Source: Muribaculaceae bacterium
Lineage (GTDB): Bacteria; Bacteroidota; Bacteroidia; Bacteroidales; Muribaculaceae
Length of the DNA stretch: 38,589 nucleotides
NCBI GenBank assembly: GCA_017391675.1
Contig: JAFOXR010000001.1
Location: forward strand, 1-38,589
Direction: 5' to 3'
Below, in pieces: positions 33,475-38,589 of the stretch. Both the position numbers and the translations under genes were made by a program. How positions within the stretch are numbered: position 1 is the first letter of the stretch; every line of letters starts with the position of its first letter. The notes under the pieces are model-generated. The model ran no database searches. It saw nothing but the letters and a program-made list of their open reading frames with translations, and had not been told where the DNA came from.

Positions 33475-35370
33475 ATGGAAAACACACTACTGACCGACTT
33501 CAAAGCTATTGAAGCCGAAAACTTTCGTCGAAACGAAGCCTTAAATACTCATTACAATCCTCTTACCGGTTTAGGGTGCTGCGGAACGCGTGAAGAACGC
33601 CGCATTAACGGCAACACGCTGTTTCTGCCTGCAGATATGCTCCGAGAGCATAAGCTGCCACAATATATGCCTAAGGACGAGTTGGACAGACTGCGCATTC
33701 GTTACGACTTCGAATTCTGGTGCGCTCGCTGTGTCACAATTAAGGACAAAACCACAGCACGCTACATGAATTTCACGCTAAACGCTCCTCAGCGCCGCAC
33801 TCTCGCCGTCCTTGAGGAGATGCGCACAGCAGGACTTCCTATCCGTCTCATCATGCTTAAGGCAAGGCAATGGGGCGGAAGCACCCTTATCCAGATTTTT
33901 ATGTCCTGGATACAGATTGTTCACCGCACACACTGGAACAGTCTTATATGCGGACACCTCAAAGACACTTCGGCTGCAATAAAAGGCATTTACACGCGCC
34001 TGCTGAAGGAATATCCCGACTCTCTCAACGAATGTGACAGCACAATGTCTTTCAAACCCTTTGAAAAAAGCCGCAATGTGAGCGAAATCACCGGCAGAGA
34101 ATGCCTCGTCGTTACGGGAACGGCCGAGAGCCAAGAGTCAATACGCGGTTTTGACATCGCCATGGCGCATCTCACCGAGGTGGCTTTCTGGAAAAGCACT
34201 GCAAGCAAAAGCCCCGAGAATGTGGTTAGAGCCGTGTGCGGTTCTATCGCTCTTATACCCTACAGTGTAATTGTCATGGAAAGTACCGCCAACGGCGTGG
34301 GCAACTTCTTCCACACCGAATGGCTTAGGGCAAAGGCCGGGCAAAGCGACAAACGGCCGGTATTCGTTTCTTGGCACGAGATTGAAATCTACCGATGCCC
34401 AGTTGCCGATGTCAAAGCCCTATGGCAAGAACTTGACGACTACGAACTGAACCTATGGAACAAGGGGCTTACACTGGAAATGATAGCCTGGTATCACTCT
34501 AAACGCAAGGAATACAACTCTCACACTCAAATGATGGCAGAATATCCCAGCGACGACATCGAGGCTTTCGCCAATACAGGAAACGGTGTCTTCTGCATCA
34601 GCGACATCGAGCGGCTACGCGACGACTGCTTCCCCCCTGCCTGGCAAGGCGAACTGGAAGGGAAAGGCAGCGAAGGGCGTAACGCACTCCAAGACCTTCG
34701 CTTCGTAGAAATGCCATCAGGCAAGCTGCAAGTGTGGCGCAAGCCATCAACACAGCCACCTGCAAAGAACAACCGCTACATTATCACCGTAGATGTGGGC
34801 GGAATAAGCGACACAGCCGACTATTCTGTGATAACAGTCATCGACCGACTAAGTCCCGCAGGGAAACCCGAGATTGCTGCCCAGTGGCGCGGACACACCT
34901 ATCACGACCTGCTAGCATGGAAAGCAGCTCAAATTGCACGGTGGTATCATAACGGCCTGCTCGTAATAGAAAGCAATTCGCTCGAGACAGAGTTCACCGA
35001 AGGCGACGGCAGCTCATATATCCTCGACCTTATCGACGAGGTATACCACAACCTTTATAGACGAGAACCATCGGCATCGGCACCCGACAAAACAAGGAAA
35101 ATAGGATTCCACACCAACCGCCGCACGAAAGAACAAGTGATATATTCGCAGATGCGTATCCTTCGCGACAGTCTCTACATAGAACATGACATGAAAGCCC
35201 TTGACGAATACAGTTGCTACGAGAAGCAGCCCAACGGAAGTTACGGAGCTATGAAAGGCCGCCATGACGACATTCTCATGACCCGTTGCATAGGACTGTA
35301 CATCGCATTCGAAGAGAACAAGAAAGACTCCCGCCGCCTATCAGCCACCGCCCTCAAAAGACAATACTAA
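33475..35370 (+). CDS. Phage terminase large subunit
   Basis: This 631-residue protein is a complete two-domain DNA-packaging motor. The ATPase domain has the altered Walker A LKARQWGGST (residues 128-137) and a Walker B-like strand ending in Thr-Glu (IAMAHLTE, Glu235). VIMESTANG may be the coupling motif. The nuclease domain has the RNase H-like acidic residues Asp440 (IITVDVGG), Glu499 (LVIESNS) and Asp598/Asp599 (GRHDDILMT). All catalytic motifs are present, so the frame is under selection. No small terminase, portal or capsid gene is adjacent, and the opposite-strand muramidase unit lies 1.4 kb away. Its composition is GC-rich (39 of 60 bases at 34621-34680), close to core genes. A domesticated or very old prophage remnant is inferred. 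Confidence 0.9.
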   Translation: MENTLLTDFKAIEAENFRRNEALNTHYNPLTGLGCCGTREERRINGNTLFLPADMLREHKLPQYMPKDELDRLRIRYDFEFWCARCVTIKDKTTARYMNFTLNAPQRRTLAVLEEMRTAGLPIRLIMLKARQWGGSTLIQIFMSWIQIVHRTHWNSLICGHLKDTSAAIKGIYTRLLKEYPDSLNECDSTMSFKPFEKSRNVSEITGRECLVVTGTAESQESIRGFDIAMAHLTEVAFWKSTASKSPENVVRAVCGSIALIPYSVIVMESTANGVGNFFHTEWLRAKAGQSDKRPVFVSWHEIEIYRCPVADVKALWQELDDYELNLWNKGLTLEMIAWYHSKRKEYNSHTQMMAEYPSDDIEAFANTGNGVFCISDIERLRDDCFPPAWQGELEGKGSEGRNALQDLRFVEMPSGKLQVWRKPSTQPPAKNNRYIITVDVGGISDTADYSVITVIDRLSPAGKPEIAAQWRGHTYHDLLAWKAAQIARWYHNGLLVIESNSLETEFTEGDGSSYILDLIDEVYHNLYRREPSASAPDKTRKIGFHTNRRTKEQVIYSQMRILRDSLYIEHDMKALDEYSCYEKQPNGSYGAMKGRHDDILMTRCIGLYIAFEENKKDSRRLSATALKRQY

Positions 35371-35466
35371 CTACAGCCACACACAACAAGCGGTATGTGG
35401 CAGTAGGAAAAATGGACAACACAGAGTCGTGTGATAACATCCGTCCTTCTTTCTTATTTTAACTAC

Positions 35467-36075
35467 TTACTTTCCAAGAATTTCATCAAGCAACTCTAAA
35501 AATTCTTTCTCTTCAATTGGAATCTTAGTGATAAACTTATCTAAAATCCTATCCAAATTTTGAGACACTAATATTATTCTACCGCCATATTGTCTTCTTA
35601 TTGGATTCGGGCAATTTACATCGTCATCATAATTATCTGAATAATAGTCCCAATTATCAAAAAAATCATACGGTTTATATTCTCCACTTTCAAACTGTGC
35701 AAGAGACTCTACCATGTATTTGTCAGGTTCATTAAACAATGGCTTTTGTTTTTTAGATTGAATCCAAAAATAGCTCAAATTCAATCCCTTATAATTTCTT
35801 TTCCGACATATCAATTTTTCCACAGGAACAACTTTATTAATGCTACCTGTAACTAATTCTATACAATCCTTTTCTTTGGCTTTTATTGCTTCTTTGATGT
35901 CGTCCCAACCAAACATAAAAATTGCACGATTAAGATTGCCTCCGTCAACAACACAATTAAGTACTTCATTTATATCATTGATGTCAGACCATTCTGCATA
36001 ATCTGGTATACTTGCATTAAACACTTTTGCTAATGCTTTCTCAACTCGAGAATTATCCTCTTTTATAAAATCCAT
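35467..36075 (-). CDS. Unrecognised 202-residue protein beside the DUF2357 nuclease
   Basis: I do not recognise this family. The protein is soluble, rich in Asp, Asn and Lys, with an acidic Tyr/Asp stretch (YDFFDNWDYYSDNYDDD) at about 140-156, and no signal peptide or membrane segment. I place the start at the ATG at 36075; the upstream in-frame codon at 36087 is a TTG. It follows the DUF2357-type nuclease by 78 bases in the same direction and is similarly AT-rich (14 of 60 bases are G or C at 35521-35580), so it probably came in with that locus. A regulatory or immunity role is possible, but only by association. Confidence 0.7.
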   Translation of the reverse strand: MDFIKEDNSRVEKALAKVFNASIPDYAEWSDINDINEVLNCVVDGGNLNRAIFMFGWDDIKEAIKAKEKDCIELVTGSINKVVPVEKLICRKRNYKGLNLSYFWIQSKKQKPLFNEPDKYMVESLAQFESGEYKPYDFFDNWDYYSDNYDDDVNCPNPIRRQYGGRIILVSQNLDRILDKFITKIPIEEKEFLELLDEILGK

Positions 36076-36153
36076 ATTATTTATCAATCAAAAATTCCAT
36101 TTAACTGTTTACTCTATTGTTACTTTCTTTGAATAAAGTTGTATATAAAAAAA

Positions 36154-38445
36154 TCATACTAATTCGCTTAGTTTATCCTTTGCTTCTTTAAATGTATAAA
36201 CTTTATGATTGTGAAGTTTATTCCGAGCTGAAATCATTGAATCCAACAAAGGAATATACGCCCCAAGATTAAACACAACACGCAAGTTGTCATCTTCGCC
36301 ATTTCTCAATGGTCTAATTTTTGATAACTTCTTAAATCCAATGCTTTTAATTTCGTACACACCTTGAACTTTCCCTGAAACTATAGGCAAAAAGTATTTC
36401 AACTGCTGTATATCAATTTCTGCAAAGTCAAGATTTCCTGTGTAGTAATTTTTAGCTTCATTGTTCTTGAACAAATCTATTTCAGGATTTTCGGCTTTTA
36501 CATATCCGATATACACCAACTTGTCGGATAAATCCTTTTTGGTATAATGTAACCCCTTTTGTGGGATGCTTTGTTCCAATAGTTGTTCGCGACCATTTTC
36601 TACTTCAAGCCATTTGCGAATTTGTTTTCGCAATGCTTGTTCTGAACTTGTTGGGTCAATTATTACGCTACCATTTTCGTCTCGCAATTCTTTTGATGGC
36701 CGAAGAGGAAATGCACCAATACCAATTTTTCTGTTAGACACTTGATAATGATAGTCTCCATTTTCAAGGTCAAGTGCTTCCAATGGAACACGACCAGGAA
36801 ACAGCACATAACCGGCAATGACTTCCTTTTTCAAATCTTCTCGCCCACTGCCGTTCTTTGTATAATAAATCGCATCGCGATAACGGTGCATTTGGTTTAT
36901 TGCGTCTTCAGGTGGAACATCATTACCTTTGATTTGACTATCATCTATGCGATATTTTGCGTCAAAGAGGTATGTGTATTTCATTCCATTATCATTTGTT
37001 TTGCTGAGGCTCAAAACAATATCTGGTCGTTGAACAGTGGTCATTGAATCTGTGTCTTCAATGAAAGAAACTTTATTAGATGTTTCTTTCTCTACTTGTG
37101 CATTGTAGCTCACACAAGCCAATTCAACACCATTTTCTTCCTCAAATATCATTGTGCCACCATACACTAACTGAGGAATGAAATCCTTTGTTACATACCT
37201 GCCTTTTACCTTTGGAGTAGCGTTTTTCCCCAATTCTTTGAGTGTATCTTGAACGATATTCTTAACTTTAATGAAACACCAAATTTCATAAAGGTCACAC
37301 ACATCTTTCACTTCAAGTTTTCTCAAACCTTCTTCCAATTCATAACCTTGCTGCAATTCCACCCACTTTTCCATAATGGTTTTGTAGCCGAGGGCTTGTT
37401 TCATCACAAGGTTATCTTGTGTAAATCCTTTGAATACACCTACACCTCTGAAGAACGAATGATTTCGCAAGCGAAGCATTTCGCTTTCCATTGTGGTTAA
37501 TGATGTATCAACATTCATCGGATTGTCAAGGTGCATTGCAGTAATGATATGTTCCTTTACAACCAAAAATTTACGCAACATTTCATTTATTGCGTGCTTC
37601 AAGAAACGATTTTCAATCGTGTCATGACTGAGAATCATTTCCTCAGTACGATATAGGTATGCCGGATTATCCTTGTGCGTTTGGTATTCATTCTCCAATT
37701 CTCTTGGCAAGAAAGCCATGCGTTCGGCTCTCTCATACCTTGCAACCGTTCTCAATCTGCGTTTTGGACGGTCTATGATAATCTTTGCAGCCTTGATAAT
37801 TTCCTGATAACAAGACTTGAATATTTGCCACCAAATAAGAGAACTGCTTTCTCCATTCTTTTGGCGCATACTCAAATATGTATCTTTCAAGAATGAAGCA
37901 CTTAGCAGAGCATATTCATTTTCTATGTCGGAAATGATTGTTTTCAAATCGGTACGATAATCAAGTTTATAACTCAATACTTCAGTCATAAACTTTAATT
38001 TTTTTGTTTGGCCATTTACCTTATAAGTAAATGTCATATCAGTCATACCTACTTGATTTCGGAAATTCATTGAGCCGTACAATTCGCCGTTATCACTTAT
38101 AATTGTACTTTTGCTATCTTCAATGTCCTTTTGGTGGTCATTAATTGCAAGAGAAATTTCTTCTAGAACATTATTCCTGCCTTTTACGATTAACGGATAT
38201 TCGGTGTTTTCAAAGAAAACCACCTCATGGCGAATATCGTTACCGATTTCGTCTATCCCGTCAAACGCAAAAGTACCATTACCCTCTAAAATTGTGTATC
38301 GACATATTTTCTTCTCGTCTGACTCATTTGAATTTCCTGCACAAAGGTTCTTCACAATCTCATCTATTCTGCGATTGTGATTGGGGCAAGAGAATCTTAC
38401 TATTATATCCTCATTGCTGATTGTAAAATTAAAAACCTTTGCCAT
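36154..38445 (-). CDS. DUF2357-type protein with a C-terminal PD-(D/E)XK nuclease domain (McrC-like/LlaJI-type)
   Basis: This 763-residue protein resembles DUF2357 proteins, the nuclease partners of McrB-like GTPases. The N-terminal part (about 1-330) is mixed, with a helical region around RLRTVARYERAERMAF and HDTIENRFLKHAINEML, typical of DUF2357. The C-terminal part has the nuclease motif: Asp475 in VQRPDIVL, then Asp495-Ala-Lys497 in YLFDAKYRI, a PD-(D/E)XK core, with INQMHRYRDAIYY behind it as the usual Q-x-x-x-Y region. It likely cuts modified or foreign DNA in a motor-driven complex. A gene in the same direction, cut by the right edge, stands 12 bases upstream and would be the expected place of the GTPase. 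Confidence 0.82.
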   Translation of the reverse strand: MAKVFNFTISNEDIIVRFSCPNHNRRIDEIVKNLCAGNSNESDEKKICRYTILEGNGTFAFDGIDEIGNDIRHEVVFFENTEYPLIVKGRNNVLEEISLAINDHQKDIEDSKSTIISDNGELYGSMNFRNQVGMTDMTFTYKVNGQTKKLKFMTEVLSYKLDYRTDLKTIISDIENEYALLSASFLKDTYLSMRQKNGESSSLIWWQIFKSCYQEIIKAAKIIIDRPKRRLRTVARYERAERMAFLPRELENEYQTHKDNPAYLYRTEEMILSHDTIENRFLKHAINEMLRKFLVVKEHIITAMHLDNPMNVDTSLTTMESEMLRLRNHSFFRGVGVFKGFTQDNLVMKQALGYKTIMEKWVELQQGYELEEGLRKLEVKDVCDLYEIWCFIKVKNIVQDTLKELGKNATPKVKGRYVTKDFIPQLVYGGTMIFEEENGVELACVSYNAQVEKETSNKVSFIEDTDSMTTVQRPDIVLSLSKTNDNGMKYTYLFDAKYRIDDSQIKGNDVPPEDAINQMHRYRDAIYYTKNGSGREDLKKEVIAGYVLFPGRVPLEALDLENGDYHYQVSNRKIGIGAFPLRPSKELRDENGSVIIDPTSSEQALRKQIRKWLEVENGREQLLEQSIPQKGLHYTKKDLSDKLVYIGYVKAENPEIDLFKNNEAKNYYTGNLDFAEIDIQQLKYFLPIVSGKVQGVYEIKSIGFKKLSKIRPLRNGEDDNLRVVFNLGAYIPLLDSMISARNKLHNHKVYTFKEAKDKLSELV

Positions 38446-38457
38446 TATACTTATTTA

Positions 38458-38589
38458 TTAGTTCCAATAAGAAACGAAGTGATCACGATTCAATTGACTT
38501 ATCATTTGGTCTATCTTTTTGATTGACTTGAGTTCAACTGATTTTGTTTCTTCACCGTCCTCTATTGTTGGAGATTTTGCAAGTTGATT
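38458..38589 (-). CDS. C-terminal end of an upstream protein, cut by the window edge
   Basis: The frame is open from the right edge to a TAA at 38458-38460 (43 residues). The text includes SIKKIDQMISQLNRDHFVSY and is highly charged, with no motif to identify it. The gene ends 12 bases before the DUF2357-type nuclease ATG, in the same direction. A McrB-like AAA+ GTPase is expected at this place in such systems, but the part seen cannot show it. Confidence 0.6.
   Translation of the reverse strand, partial: NQLAKSPTIEDGEETKSVELKSIKKIDQMISQLNRDHFVSYWN

Noticed and set aside
29095-35370. Intact prophage
   Set aside because: No portal, capsid, tail tube, integrase or repressor gene is seen, and the genes lie in two opposed units with a non-phage exported gene between.
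35376-35401. Terminator behind the terminase gene (GCCACA/TGTGGC)
   Set aside because: The stem is only 6 bases, the loop is long and no T run follows, so I do not list it.

Overview
The window looks like a chromosomal segment of a Bacteroidales bacterium, plausibly Muribaculaceae or Prevotellaceae (family uncertain). The evidence is: promoters of the Bacteroidetes type (TTTG, about 19-20 bases, TAnnTTTG) before many genes; a UpxY/NusG-like capsule antiterminator; a type IX secretion C-terminal domain; a BACON domain; DUF4270, DUF6089 and DUF6242-type proteins; a short GT5-only 'starch synthase'; and the uppS-bamA-ompH cluster. Shine-Dalgarno sites are nearly absent, with one clear exception.

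Layout. (1) 1-6300, minus strand: the head of a surface polysaccharide operon, promoter - leader with hairpin - upxY-like - ugd - rmlA - rmlC - rmlD - rmlB - wzx-like flippase (cut by the left edge). It makes UDP-glucuronate and dTDP-L-rhamnose and begins an export module. Base composition falls sharply between the end of ugd and the rml genes. (2) 6443-11450, plus: one very large secreted GHL10-type glycosyl hydrolase with two copies of a propeller-like module and a T9SS tail. (3) 11512-16450, minus: tRNA-His, then capA-nagA and ffh-folD, each pair closely spaced. (4) 16628-19088, plus: GT5-domain protein, DUF4270 lipoprotein and tRNA-Thr. (5) 19181-26920, minus: DUF6242-type lipoprotein, DUF6089-type protein, uppS, bamA and three ompH/skp paralogues. 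This is an envelope assembly block (undecaprenyl carrier synthesis, outer membrane protein insertion, periplasmic chaperones). (6) 27057-29093, plus: prmC-recX-comF, overlapping genes. (7) 29095-35370: phage-derived genes without a full phage. A muramidase and a 792-residue virion-like protein lie on the minus strand; a BACON-domain exported protein and a complete terminase large subunit lie on the plus strand. (8) 35467-38589, minus: an AT-rich probable defence locus with the C-terminal end of an upstream protein, a DUF2357/PD-(D/E)XK nuclease of the McrBC-associated kind, and an unrecognised 202-residue protein.

The two most interesting places are the split phage-gene set (7), which has a 34-base dyad directly in front of the terminase start and a strong Shine-Dalgarno site for the virion-like gene, and the adjoining nuclease locus (8). 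No CRISPR array, rRNA, transposase or integrase was seen. Several gene starts are set at an internal ATG rather than at an upstream in-frame TTG; this is stated in each entry.
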